In this document: positions 11,376-22,721 of the stretch, one piece after another
Position numbering within the stretch: the first letter of the stretch is position 1
Layout of the letters: each line of letters opens with the position of its first letter
Assembly: GCA_000827265.1 (NCBI GenBank)
Contig: KN834810.1
Location: forward strand, 15,250-79,249
Direction of reading: 5' to 3'
DNA from: Collybiopsis luxurians FD-317 M1
Lineage: Eukaryota; Basidiomycota; Agaricomycetes; Agaricales; Omphalotaceae
DNA length: 64,000 nt
Program-made: the position numbers and the translations under genes
Notes under the pieces: model-generated
Told to the model about the DNA's origin: nothing
Seen by the model: the letters and a program-made list of their open reading frames with translations, nothing else
The model's database searches: none

Positions 11376-12247
11376 AACACCCTAACACCACTCGATTCTA
11401 TCTCTCAAAACCCCTGGGCATTTGCAGCAACCGTAGGGGAGAAATATGTGCCGAAGTCATATGCACAAGCTATGAAAAGACTGGATCTTTGGACACAACT
11501 GATGGAAATGGAATTCAGAACACTACTGGAGAAGGAGTGCTGGGACTTAGTTCAGTTGCCGCCTGGAGCGAACTTGACAAAGGGTAGATGGACATATGCA
11601 ATTAAGTGGGGTCCGACAGGCGAAGTGGACAAAAGGAAAGCAAGATGGGTGGCACCTAGGGGTTCACACAGATATATGGACAGGACTTCGAGGAAACATA
11701 TGGCAGTGTGGCTCAGCTAGAATCCATGCAACTGATTATAGCCATCATAGTCATTATGCGCCTATCCTTTTTCCATGTCGACTTCAAAGCTGCCTTCCTG
11801 AACAGCCCAATATCGCATGATATCTACATGGAGCAGCCACACGGATTTGCCAAGCCAGGGGAGGAGCATCTTGTATGCAAATTATGCAAATCTATCTATG
11901 GTCTTAGGCAGGGATCACACGACTGGCAAGATACACTGGGCAAAGCCTTTATGGAGGATGGATACAAAACCTCAAAAGCTGACCCCTCAGTACGATGGCG
12001 ACAAAAGGACAAACAGTACACCATCCATGGGACATACGGAGATGATGTATTTGGAGGTACAAGTGAGGACAAAGGAGCAGTAGTGGCGGAGATGGGAAAG
12101 AGATATGGGTCAGGGGAGGTAAAGAACAAAACTCTGCTGGGATGTCAAGTCTTTCGCAATGTGCAAGCTGGATCAATTACGCTCTCGCAAAAAGCATACT
12201 TCAACTGCATGCTCGAACACTTTGGACTAGAACACATAATCACATGA
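11376..12247 (+). pseudogene. copia reverse transcriptase
   Basis: The N-terminal part (WTYAIKW, KARWVA) is in the gag frame. At about 11655-11662, in a CCTAGGGG run, the frame shifts by one and continues as GFTQIYGQDFEETY, then FFHVDFKAAFLNSP (first catalytic Asp), YGLRQGS and the active-site box YGDDVFG in place of the usual YVDD. TGA at 12245 ends the segment. Confidence 0.85.
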
Positions 12248-13027
12248 CATACTCCCCTTCCACACAATATCCAACAGACTCTAGAGCCAGCACCCAATCC
12301 ACTCCCAGAAGAGGACCGAATCTTCATGTCTGACAAACCTTACAGGCAACTATTGGGATCAGCCATGTGGGGACAAGCCTGGTCACGCCCAGACCTGGCA
12401 TTCGCGACAGGGTACCTTGCTTGATTCCAAGCAAACCTGGGCAAAGCACATTGGGAGTGTCTATTGTGGCTAATCAGCTACATCAAGTATACGATTCACT
12501 ATACCATTGTCTACAGACTGCCCAAATTGAACTTCCCAATACCTGGAGAGGGTATTCAGCCTATCAGTTTCGTAGATGCAGACTATGGAACATGCACACA
12601 GACGAGACGATCAACATCAGGGTACATCTTCTTCATGGCAGGCGGACCGGTATGCTGGAGTTCCAAACGCCAGCCATTTGTCACCCTTTCATCCACAGAA
12701 TCGGAATACATGTCACTGGCGCGGGCTGCACAGCAAGCTGTATGGCTAGCAACATTTATGGGGGAGGTGGACCTCATGTTGGACAGCCTGGTCAGCCTAC
12801 TGTGCGACAACTTCGGAGCTGTCTGTCTAGCACATAATGCGAAAAAGCAGGTATTAGTCAAACACATCGACACCAAGGCACATTACATACAAGAAAAGGT
12901 CGAGAGCGGGGAGGTGACAGTTAGTGAGGTAAGATCAAATGACAACGTCGCAGACGGTCTCACAAAATCGTTGGGGGCGTCACTGCATCGAGAGTTCATC
13001 AGGGCGCTAGGATTGGATAGTGAGTGA
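12248..13027 (+). pseudogene. copia RNase H
   Basis: Same frame as the 3' part of the reverse transcriptase. TGA at 12422 is followed by the RNase H domain: FVDADYGTCTQTRRSTSGY, then SSTESEYMSL, LLCDN, and KHIDTKAHYI, the usual D-E-D-D positions. The C-terminal end NVADGLTKSL is typical of copia. The natural stop is at 13025, 20 bases before the 3' LTR. Confidence 0.9.
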
Positions 13028-13028
13028 A

Positions 13029-13069
13029 CCTACGGACCAGGGGGAGTGTTAGGAAACGTGGTCCGTAGG
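13029..13069 (+). other. Polypurine tract framed by an 11-bp inverted repeat
   Basis: The polypurine tract AGGGGGAG occupies 13039-13046 directly before the 3' LTR. CCTACGGACCA (13029-13039) and TGGTCCGTAGG (13059-13069, inside U3) are perfect inverse complements, so the tract sits at the base and loop of a potential hairpin that spans the PPT/U3 border. Confidence 0.7.
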
Positions 13070-13333
13070 TCCGTATAGACAGCTTGGACACTTTCCTATT
13101 TAGTATGTTTCCTTTTCTATTCTGCTCATACGATAACACTTTAGTTCCGTGCAGTGCATGGATATAGGATTAGGCTACGGTATCCATCCTTACAGTTTAC
13201 CCATAGTTTACTATATGTACGCATATGATACGCTGCCCCACCTCAGTTGATTTCCCTCACAACTGAGGTGGGTACATTCCACTATACTTCGTACATACCA
13301 TACTAACTACCTGTAGATATATTCTACTTAACA
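13047..13333 (+). repeat. 3' LTR of the copia element (287 bp)
   Basis: Full-length copy of the 5' LTR with five differences: four C/T at CpG/TpG and one G/T. It is followed by 14 bases and a shortened second LTR end before the target duplication. Confidence 0.95.
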
Positions 13334-13347
13334 GGTACATAATAGAG

Positions 13348-13385
13348 TTGATTTCCCTCACAACTGAGATATATTCTACTTAACA
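13348..13385 (+). repeat. Truncated extra LTR end
   Basis: After the complete 3' LTR and 14 unrelated bases, a second partial copy of the LTR end occurs: the block TTGATTTCCCTCACAACTGAG is joined directly to ATATATTCTACTTAACA, missing the 50 or so bases normally between them. The AAACA target duplication follows this fragment and not the complete LTR, so the fragment belongs to the inserted element. Confidence 0.8.
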
Positions 13386-13390
13386 AAACA

Positions 13391-13960
13391 ATCTATGACT
13401 CAACATATGTCGCAACCTCTTGAGTCTCGAGGGATGTAAAATATGATGGCCTGCCTTGGTCAGTGCCGAGTTTCCCAAGTTCGAATGACAAGTTGACAAC
13501 TTAGACATCGCTAATCCATAAAGCCTTTTCACTTGTGGAGGGCAGTAATACAGTTGAGAATGCCTGACGTACTTAGCATATTTTGCACTTCAAGGTCATC
13601 CAATCTGCCGCCATAGAGCTTTGCTTTCACATCTACAAAAGAGTTGCGGAACAAGCCATAGAATAATTCTTCCCGGAAATCTTGTTATGGGTATAGGACG
13701 AAAGGGCCGGATCATTATTCCGTGGGTAAATGTCGCAGTAAACCCGCCTCTCCTTGAAATTTAGCTGTAAGTAGATGTATTTTTATTTTGGCGAACTTAG
13801 GAATGAATGAATAACTGTGGCAGAGTGCATTCAGCCTCAAGAATAATGTTTTGGCAGGCTCAGTTCAGGGAGTCGCCGGCGAGCTTACCATAATAGCTTT
13901 CGAGAAGCCTTTCAATCTCTGTAATCACTTGAAAATTGACTAGTATGGATAGGATAGGGT
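13391..13960 (-). pseudogene. P450 relic, 5' part, disrupted by copia
   Basis: On the minus strand, in order: ITEIERLLESYYG near 13900-13930 (compare AEIERLHELYG, end of exon 1), an intron-like gap, LNFKERRVYCDIYP near 13735-13765 (compare LHFNDRRAYHDIYT, exon 3), and DQGRPSYFTSLE near 13425-13465 (compare DKGRPLSFTTLE, end of exon 4). The anchor and most of exon 4 are missing and frames are broken. The 3' continuation lies at 8040-8151. Confidence 0.6.
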
Positions 13961-15216
13961 AGGATATTTATTATACTAGCCAAGATCTGATTCCCCAACG
14001 ACCAGTTTACCATAATCTACTCTACTCTACTGTAGTACAACTATGGAACACCGTGACACATCTTTACTCCGGGGGGGCGATTATGTCCCTCTCAAGTATG
14101 GTAAACATTGTTATTCGAGGATCGTCGGATCACCGCCGCTTCTGTACTTATTGGCATACGAAGTGTTACCCAGCCTATCTATAGAAATGAGAACTTGAAA
14201 GCTAGTGGCTAGCGGGACGCGTCGGACCTCGGACTGCCTCATAGATATTATCTCATTGGATGCTATATATAACTGGAATTATTCCTACGTTTTGGAGTAT
14301 GTGAGAGGCTTTTCAAAATCAATATCACAGCCGTAGGATATTGGCCCACTCGTAGCGAGCTAGGTGAGTATCGGATTTCTTCGGTAGGACTTTGCTTGTA
14401 TTACTAACCAGGGTTACATCGATAGTTTTTGAACAAGTGCGGTATTCTATATTCAACTCTGGCTAATTGCTCCAATTTACTTAGTGGCAATTGAAGCCAG
14501 AGCTGCTGCCGCTTCGGCTGAGGCAATAGGTAAAGCGGCAACAGAATGGATTTGCAACCGGCCCCGTCTTGCCCGTCCATTTGCCGCGACCGCAGTGAGC
14601 CGAGTTGTTGTCAATCCAGAACCGAATCACATGGAATTTAGGCCAATTGATTGGCTAGCAAATGATCAGCACACATTAGAATGGGCCTAAATTCTCTCTT
14701 CAGTTCCCCAATGTCGTAAGTTCGAGTTTGGAGTATATCGGAGTCCAAGACTCTGTGGCACTTGGCCTCTCAGAATCAATAAAGCCACCAGATGATATTG
14801 CCTCACCATTTAATATTTATGTGAGAGTCTGTGATGTACTGTATTTCTCTGCCTTGTCGCGCGCAGGATCAATGGCGCAGCCAGTTTGCTCTGGGATTCT
14901 CAACTAGCTAGTAGCCGGGCTTGAATGACAGTGGTTGTCTGAAGTCAAATGGCAGCGGTTGCTGAAAAACTATAAGTATTTAGGTTTCATTGTTTCAGGT
15001 GATTGAAGCTGCAACCATTAGTGAGGGTCATGTGCTAAAGGAAACAGATGGAGCAAACAGGGCAATGAGTTCAAGCACTGGCATTGATAGAGTAAGGAGT
15101 AGGTGCGGAGCACCATACAGGACTACAGATGTACATAGGAAAAGAGCCTGGACCTTGATGGAGTGGGCTGGATGGCCAAAACTGTTGCACCTTTGCCTAC
15201 GTTTACTCTGGTCCCT
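13961..15216. other. Intergenic, nothing firm
   Basis: Contains a short GGATAG/GGTAGG simple-sequence stretch near 13945-13970 and an open frame at 14484-14690 (alanine-rich start, then PNHMEFRPIDWL) without convincing homology. I see no gene. Confidence 0.55.
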
Positions 15217-17164
15217 TCAGTCCTGCAGACAAAATGCTTTGTAGTCGGATTTCTCCCAGACCGGAACAAAGTAGTCGGGCACCTTTCCCAGCTTTAAATC
15301 GGCTTCCCTGTAGTAAAATCATGCATCCCTCAAGCAAATCACGAATGTTTATGTTTGAGGCAAGAAACGTACTCGTTCTCATCAACGAGACATAGGTTAA
15401 GTTTTCGAAAAACATTTCCGAGGATGAGATATAATTCGCACCATGCTAGACTTCAATGGAAACCTCTGAGAAGACATGGTAAGTAATTAACTAAAACTTG
15501 CCGCACTTTAATCCAATACTGAATGGTTTTTGATTAAGATGATCTTCACTGTCAAAATCTGCATAGGCTTACCACTGACGAGGTCCTTTACCGAAAGGAA
15601 CAAAATTAAGCATCATCTTGTCGGTATCTCGAACCAGCCATCGATCCGGATTGAAGGTATATGGGTCGCCAAAGATCCCGGGGTTCATTTGCATGAAATA
15701 GTGGCTCATCGCCACGATAGTCTGCACAAATAGGAAGAATTGGCAAATCTGTCAGCATATTAACAGTCCTGCTACGCACACCAGCCGGCAATTTCAAACC
15801 ACCTATTTCAGGAGTCTCATCACTGACAATACGAGGCAAAGGGTGGATGACGCCAATGGACATGCGAAGTGCCTCTTTGATGAACGCTGTCTGTGTTTAC
15901 TGTCATCACAAACCGTAAAAAACAAGATCAGAGTAGATGATTACTTACCAGATAGGGTAATTTCTCGAGGGCAGAAAAACTCATCGATCTGTCTTCATCG
16001 GGCCAAGCTTTCCTAAGCTCTTCAGCAAGCCTAATGCTAATTGAATGATCCTGGAGGGCGAAATACGTCCCTACAGTGCATGCATGCCCAACTGTATCAC
16101 TGCCGGCGCCAATAAGTGTAAAAGCTTCATGGACTAGCGATGTCCTCGATGGTCGCATTTGTGGATCTTTGGGGGCCAACAGATTATGAAACACCGTCTC
16201 ATGGTCAGTAGCATCCAGATTGCTGATGAGACTGTCAATTTGTCGTTCGAATCTCGCTTTCACATCCACGAAACTTGCAAAATAGGGGATGAGCCACAGG
16301 ACAAATTTTTCAGGCAGACTTTGGACAATATCAATGATGAAGGGAAAATGAACTTGGATCCAAAATCTCTTTACGAGGTCCCGCGTTTGTTGTGCTACTG
16401 GATGAGAGAAATTTGGATCAGCAAGAGTATTCATGGAATTGGCAAAGCAGTAGTCGGTGATAACATCAGTGGTAAGGGAGCGATATGCAATGGATATCTT
16501 TGCGGCGGAATCCGGAGAGCTATAGTGCTCCCGAAGTAAGCTCACTAGTTGATCAACCTATTGGCGATATCGAACAGTAAGCGAACCATGTAATAACTTA
16601 TAAGTTGGCAAAAGGTACCTTCAGTTGAATTGTGTACTCAAGTTTCATCACCGCCTGGCGAGAAAATGATGGCGCTAGAAGGGCTCTTCTGTTTCTTGCC
16701 TCTTGGGGATTCAAGAAGCCAGCAGATGATTCACGTGCATGGGCATTGATTCCACGATAAAACCGTGGTTCTTTGACCAAAGTTGTTCCATGAGTGTATA
16801 TATCATGGTAAGCGTGCCAATCATTAAAGTGCAACTGTAACATTTTACAAGAGAAGTGCATGTTTGACCAACAGGAGACTGTAACTGACCGTATTTGGAC
16901 CAATTCGAACAACGGGACCTTAGAACAAAAACATAAACCAGACCTTGCTCGAAGAAGTGGTAACTCACCATACAATTCATGCAGCTTTTCAATCTCGGCC
17001 ACGAGACCTCCACCCTGGAAAATATTGTGATATAATTCATACCAGCCGGTTAATGCTGCAATAGTTGGTCCAGGATATCTGTGAAGGGGATGGAAGAAAA
17101 GTCGGTAAAGACATAAAGCTGCCAAGTACGAAAATGACAACGAGCTCAGTACAATGTGCAACAT
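15217..17164 (-). CDS. Cytochrome P450 monooxygenase, array copy C
   Basis: An intact member of the array. The start is taken at MLHIVLSSL (17164), by analogy with copies F, G and H; an in-frame ATG at 17203 would add 13 residues without conservation. Anchor and hinge HPLHRYPGP; exon 3 has LHFNDWHAYHDIY; exon 4 ends PYL; I-helix GAGSDTVGH; K-helix KEALR; meander NPDRW; haem loop FGKGPRQ-C-IGLN with the microexon at 15507-15518. The stop at 15217 gives a tail KAFCLQD, unlike the usual VHD ending. Exon 4 is about three residues shorter at ISNLDATDHET. By eye it is closest to plus-strand copy H: both have PLPRIVSDETPEIGGLKLPAG and lack a clear TATA box. Confidence 0.9.
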
Positions 17165-17431
17165 TTGGGTATTTTCAAGTCGCCATTGGGTCGAGACTTG
17201 CATTTAAGTATGCATTCACATTACCTGCTGACACAGATCGAGATATTGAGAGTCAGCTGTCTCGCGTATTTTCTCTCTGTTTTTGGTGGCCATGATGTGA
17301 CGGCGTTACCTAATCCGCATGAATAAGACAATGACACGGTAGGTATTTAAAAGACCAACAAGAATGGAAAACGTAATCATTGCGGGGTACGAACTTTAAT
17401 CTCTTATGTTGCATTGATAACAAGCCTCTGC

Positions 17432-17594
17432 TGTAAAAGCTACGTCGCAAACCAGCCTGGACAGTATTGTGATACACTTTGTACCAGCCGGTTGATGATG
17501 CTGCAGCAATTAGTCCGGGATATCTGTAAGGTCAGTAGGCTGATAATTCATCCAAGTTCAGGAATATCAGAGAGACCTGTACAATGCACAACAT
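17432..17594 (-). pseudogene. P450 first-exon relic
   Basis: On the minus strand a decayed copy of exon 1 reads MLCIVQVSLIFLNL, then after a stop and small deletion YPGLIAAA and GWYKVYHNTVQAG. These match MLHIVLSSLSFSYL, YPGPTIAAL and GWYELYHNIFQGG of copy C. No later exon follows before copy C begins at 17164, so this is a truncated duplicate. Confidence 0.7.
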
Positions 17595-17970
17595 TTTACG
17601 GGTCCGGAATCGGAAGGATGAAGCAATTGTCCTTATGGTCTCCTTTCGAATACATCCATCCCTTGGTATTTTGCTATCTTTTTATATTTTTGGCTAAATG
17701 AAAACAGATTGGTTGCGTTGTTGCCTTGTTTGCATACAATACGCCCCAGGCGAGATGTTTCCATCCTTCTCCGAAATTGTCATTGAAGCTTTGGCCCAAA
17801 TCTAAATTCCTACTTCAGGCTTGAATGAATTCGATCCAGAATTTTTAAGGATCGCACTCTCTTTTCATTTGCCAGCTCTGTAAGTAATCTTGGACCGCTG
17901 GATTAAAGACGTGAAGGACGTCTTGAAAATACAAGAATACTAGTGACCGTTCCGACTCAACAAGGTAGCC
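17595..17970. other. Intergenic between the exon-1 relic and P450 D
   Basis: Nothing recognised apart from flanking sequence of the P450 copies. Confidence 0.5.
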
Positions 17971-19947
17971 TTAATCATGAACTCGTTCTACGAACGCTCG
18001 GTAGTCAGACTTCTCCCAGATCGGAACTACATAGTCCGACACCTTTCCAAGTTTCAAATCAACTTCCCTGTAGTCCGATCATGCATCTGTTAGAAAACAC
18101 TAGGTCTTCAGATTTAGAGTAAAAAAAACGTACTCATTCACACCCACAAGCGACAGGTCAAGCTTTCGGAAGATATTCCCAAAGATGAGATATAACTCAC
18201 TCCATGCTAAACTGTAAATGAAGCGATAAAAGTTTATAAGTATTTCAAGTAGAATATGTACTGCCATACTTTATCCCTACACTAGATTCTTTTGAATGAG
18301 CGTACTTCACTTCTAGAATCATCAATAGCTTACCACTGACGAGGCCCCTTACCAAATGGAACAAAATCAGCCATCATCTCGCTAGTGTTTTCGGCCAGCC
18401 ATCGATCGGGATCGAATGTATCTGGGTTATCGAAGACTTCTGGATTCATAAGCATAAAGAATGAGCTCATCGCAACAATAGTCTGCAAGAGGACGGCTTG
18501 TGAATTGCTTGTTAACATAACAAATAGTTCCCTTACACCGGAAGGTATGTTTAGACCAGCTATTTCTGGGGTTTCGTCACCTACTACGCGAGGCATCGGA
18601 TGCATGGCACCAATAGACATGCGAAGTGATTCCTTGACGAATGCGGTCTGTAAAGTACGTGTTCACTATTCCTCGAAATATTGATGTCAAAGCAATCCAT
18701 GACTCACCAGGTATGGTAATTTCTCGAGGGCGGTGAAACTCATTGGTCTGCCTTTATCAGGCCATGCTTCTTTCAGCTCTTCTACGAGCCTGCGACTAAT
18801 GGAAACTTCCTGGAGCGCAAAGTACGTTCCTATGGTGCAGGCATGCCCGACTGTATCGCTGCCGGCACCAAGAAGTTCAAATGCTTCATCGACTAGAGCC
18901 TTTTTGGAAGGTCGCGACCCTGGATCTTTGGGTTCTAGAAGATAGTGATAAATTGTCTCATGCTCGATAGTAGACCGAACGTCCGGGTGGCTGATGAAAT
19001 TGTCGATCTGTCGTTCAAATTTTTCTTGTACATCCATGATAGTCGTGAAATTGGGAAAAAGCCACAGGATTAATTTCTTTGGTAGACTTGTGGTGAGGTG
19101 GATAGTGAAAGGAAAATAAATCTGTATCCAAGCCCTTCTTACAAGATTGCGCGTTTCTAAAACCAGTGGATGAGAGAGATTCGGATCAGCGAGAGTGTTG
19201 GTAGAGTTGGCAAAGCAGTATTCCGTGATAATGTCGGTAGTAAGGGAGCGATAGGCAAAGGCCATCGTTACACTGGAATCTAGAGAGTTGTAATTTTCCT
19301 CAAGCAATGCCACCAATTGGTCAACCTGTCCAAATTTTGAGCGATATTGGATAGGGAGTTGTGTAATAGTAGATTGAAATACCTTCTTTTGGATCGTATA
19401 CTCGAGCTTCATCACAGCCTGCCGAGAGAATGATGGTGCTAGAAGATTTCTTCTATGTCTTGCCTTCTGTGGATCAGAAAAGACCATGGATGATTCGGGC
19501 GCATGAGCCAAAAATCCCGAGTAGAAATGTGGTTCTTTGGTCAGTGTTGTTCCACGAGAGTATATGTCATGGTAAGCGACTCTATCATTGAAGTGGAGCT
19601 ATATCTCTGTGTAAGAAAACCGCATTTTTATGTGACAAAAGCACCTCTCAAACTGTCAACTGACCGTATTTGGACCAACTCGAACTACTGGACCTAATAG
19701 AAAATAAATAAGCCAAACCTTGCCTGAATCAGCTTATCAGCGCACCATACAGCTTATGCAGTCTGTCAATCTTTGCCACGAGCCCCCCTCCCTGAACGAG
19801 ATTGTGATAAACTTCGTACCAGTCAGTTAAAGCTGCAAAAGCTGGTCCAGGAAATTTGTGAAGGGGATGGAAGAAAAGCCGGTAGACAGCTAGCGTTGCG
19901 AAGTAGGAGAACGACAGAGAAGCTAGTACAATATAATACATCAACAT
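17971..19947 (-). CDS. Cytochrome P450 monooxygenase, array copy D
   Basis: Intact. Start at 19947 or, equally likely, 19941 (MYYIVLASLSF). Hinge HPLHKFPGP; exon 3 LHFNDRVAYHDIYS; I-helix GAGSDTVGH; K-helix KESLR; meander DPDRW; haem loop FGKGPRQ-C-VGIN, with the microexon at 18270-18281. The tail ends VERVHD at 17971. The intron between exons 3 and 4 is a multiple of three and open in frame, so intron retention would give a 16-residue insertion and not truncation. Closest to broken copy B. Confidence 0.9.
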
Positions 19948-20754
19948 TGAAGATGTTTAATCCATGGCCATAGTTTCTCGAAGTTCTATTTATATGGTAC
20001 GCAGATCCATTTTTTTCCTTGTCCATCAATTTCCGTGTCTCGTGGACACGAGGCAATTCAAGCACTTTAATGTGTGTAGATACATACGGAAAAACATATT
20101 ACACAATAGAACCAGGTGACATGGAAGTAGCATTTTGTGGTCGCAGCTATCTGCGATGAGTAAATGCAGTGTCATAGGCTCGAGCGTTGTAGTCTCAGAC
20201 TATACTTACTATGGGCAGGGTTGGCGATGGGCATTAATCCTTATTAGACCTCAAGTGAACCTAAGGCTTAATTAAGGGCAAAATACGTGACTGCCCTAGG
20301 GTCCTCGAAGTCTCAAACGTTGGGCAGCGAAATTATTTTTCGGCCAAGGCCTAAATCTTAGGGCGATCTCAGATCCAGGCCAGGCCATTCACTAAAATCT
20401 ACTCTCAATGCACCCGAGCTGACTCCGGTCCCAGAGATGGTATGTTGCTTTGTTTTGAGCGAATTCTGAACTGTAACTTTTGCTGTACATTCAAATTACA
20501 CCCTTACATAAATATATATACTCTGTAGAAATAACCATATTCCTTTCAAAGTAATGGCCGTTTTCACGAGGAAGCATTAAAAATGTTTAGTCTTTTTTTT
20601 CTACTCCGTCAAATATGCTTGCGAGATCAGTTGAAAGCTTTCGAACTTGAACTCAATTTCGGAATTTGGACAATGCAGAATTTAACATATGAAGAGGATA
20701 GTTTCACCAATGCCGTCTCGTAACACTTTTTTTCCTTACGAGCTATGACGGCTT
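19948..20754. other. Intergenic between P450 D and E
   Basis: Promoter side of D, with TATAAATAG on the minus strand near 19986-19994. The remainder shows no coding signal. Confidence 0.55.
19986..19994 (-). promoter_or_regulatory. TATA box of P450 D
   Basis: TATAAATAG on the minus strand, 39-45 bases upstream of the two candidate ATGs. Confidence 0.45.
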
Positions 20755-22721
20755 TAATCATAAATCCCTTTCACAAATGCCTTGTAATCAGATTTCTCCC
20801 AGAGCGGGACTACATAGTTCAAAACCTTGCCCAGCTGGATATCAACATCCCTATGGTAGAACAGATATTGTTTGGAAATTAGTACTGATTTTGGAGTTGA
20901 AGTAGAAACACATACTCGGTCTGAACAACAAGAGATAAATCAAGTTTTCGAAAGATATCACCAAGGATGAGATATAATTCGCTCCAAGCTAGACTGTGAC
21001 AGAAATTTCAGAAATTTCAGTAAAACCAATCCGAATTGAGATGAGCTGTCATACTTGAGCCCTAGACTAAATAACTGTCAACACATAGATACCGGCAAAG
21101 CCAGGATCTTCATTTGCTTACCATTGACGAGGTCCTTTACTGAATGGAACTAGATCATTGATCATGTCGCTGGTGTCCTCAACGGGCCATCGATCTGGAT
21201 TAAATGTATATGGGTCTTTGAATACTTTGGGGTTCATGTGCAGGAAGAATGAGCTCTCCCCGACGATCGTCTACAAAAATAGAAAAGTGATCGTGAAGTT
21301 GCAAATAAGTCCGGCACTACTCACGCCAGGAGGTACCTTCAAGCCACCTATTTCAGGAGTTTCGTGGCCTACAACGCGAGGCATGGGGTGAATGACGCCA
21401 ATGGACATACGGAGAGCCTCTTTAATAAATGCTGTCTGTATCCACCATCATTGTACTGAATGCAGCAATGTCAAAGTGGACTATTACGTACCAGATATGG
21501 TAACTTCTCAAGGGCAGTAAAACTCATCGGTCTTCCTTTATCAGGCCAGGCTTCCCGAAGCTCTTCAGTAAGTTTAAGGCCAATTGAACGATCCTGGAGG
21601 GCGAAATATGTCGCTACGGTGCATGTATGGCCGACTGTATCACTTCCGGCACCGACAAGTGTAAAGGCTTCATGGACTAGTGATGCCCTCGACGGTTGCA
21701 ACTCTGGGTCTTTTGGTGCCAATAGGTCATGATAGATTGTCTCATGTTCAGTGGAAGACAGTGCATCCGGATTGCCGATAAGGTCGTCAACTTGTCGCTC
21801 AAATCTTGCTTTTACATCCACAAAACTTGCGAAATAGGGAAAGAGCAACACGACAAGTTTTTCGGGCAGACTCAAGACAAGGTGGATGACGAAAGGAAAG
21901 TGAACCTGAGTCCAGATTCGTTTCGCAACGTCCCGCGGTTGTTGCGCGATTGGATGACAGAAATTTGGGTCAGCGAGAGTGTTGACGGAGTTGGCGAAGC
22001 AGTAATCGGTGATTACATCGGTGGTGAGGGAGCGGTATGCAATCGATAGCTTGACACTGGACTCCGGAGAGTTGTAGTGTTCCTCAAGCATGCAGATTAG
22101 TTGGTCAACCTGACCCAGCCGTTCACAATTTTCAGCTTTACAATCTGGTTATCGAGATTGCATACTTACCTTCTTTTAAATTGTATATCCGAGCTTTATC
22201 ACTGCCTGACGAGAAAATGATGGAGCTAGAAGACTTCTTCTTGTTCTTGCCTGTTGGGGATCCGAGAAAACGAGAGATGATTCGGGCGCATGAGCGAAAA
22301 ATGCGCGATAGAAACGTGCTTCTTTCCGCAAGGTTGTTCCATGAGTGTATATGTCATGGTATGCCTGTCTATCGTTGAAATGGAGCTGAAATGTATTGCA
22401 AAGTTAGCAGACTGGTTAGTATCCAGTAAATGCGTAGCTGACTGCGTTTGGACCAATCCGAATTACGGGGCCTTAAAGATGACCTGTGAATGTGCTCGAT
22501 CTTGTTGGAAAAACATTGACGATCTTACCGTAGCATTTGTGAAGTCTCTCAATTTCAGTCACCAGTGCTCCGCCCTGAAGGATGTTATAATACACTTGGT
22601 ACCAGTCAGTTACTGCTGCAAGGACTGGTCCGGGATAACTGCGAAGAGGATGGAAGAAGATTCGATAGAGAGCTAGAGCTGCAAAGTAAAATAATGTCAA
22701 AGAGGTTAAGACAATATGCAT
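20755..22721 (-). pseudogene. Cytochrome P450, array copy E, nonsense codon
   Basis: All nine exons are present and otherwise well conserved: MHIVLTSL start, hinge SYPGP, LHFNDRQAYHDIY, GAGSDTVGH, KEALR, NPDRW, FSKGPRQ-C-LGLN with the microexon at 21055-21066, and tail VKGIYD. At the end of exon 3 the codon CAA of the conserved TIQKK is TAA here (near 22171-22176), upstream of the splice donor, so normal splicing cannot remove it. The predicted product stops after about 145 residues, before the I-helix. It may be a recent loss or a strain-specific allele. Confidence 0.85.

Larger units (their letters stand above)
8152..13390 (+). mobile_element. Ty1/copia LTR retrotransposon with AAACA target-site duplication
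   Basis: The element runs from the 5' LTR at 8157 to the end of a partial extra LTR tail at 13385; AAACA occurs at 8152-8156 and 13386-13390. LTRs start TGTTAG and end TTAACA. Domain order is gag (zinc knuckle), protease, GAG-pre-integrase, integrase, reverse transcriptase, RNase H, which is the copia order. One continuous frame from 8523 to about 11660 continues after a one-base shift to 13027. It is broken by TGA codons at 8613, 9318, 9801, 10515, 11373, 12245 and 12422. The element is therefore dead by itself. It is inserted in a decayed minus-strand P450. Confidence 0.95.

Noticed and set aside
14484..14690. Alanine-rich frame with an FRPIDWL stretch
   Set aside because: The similarity to the P450 meander (FxPxRWL) is too short and the surrounding blocks are missing.
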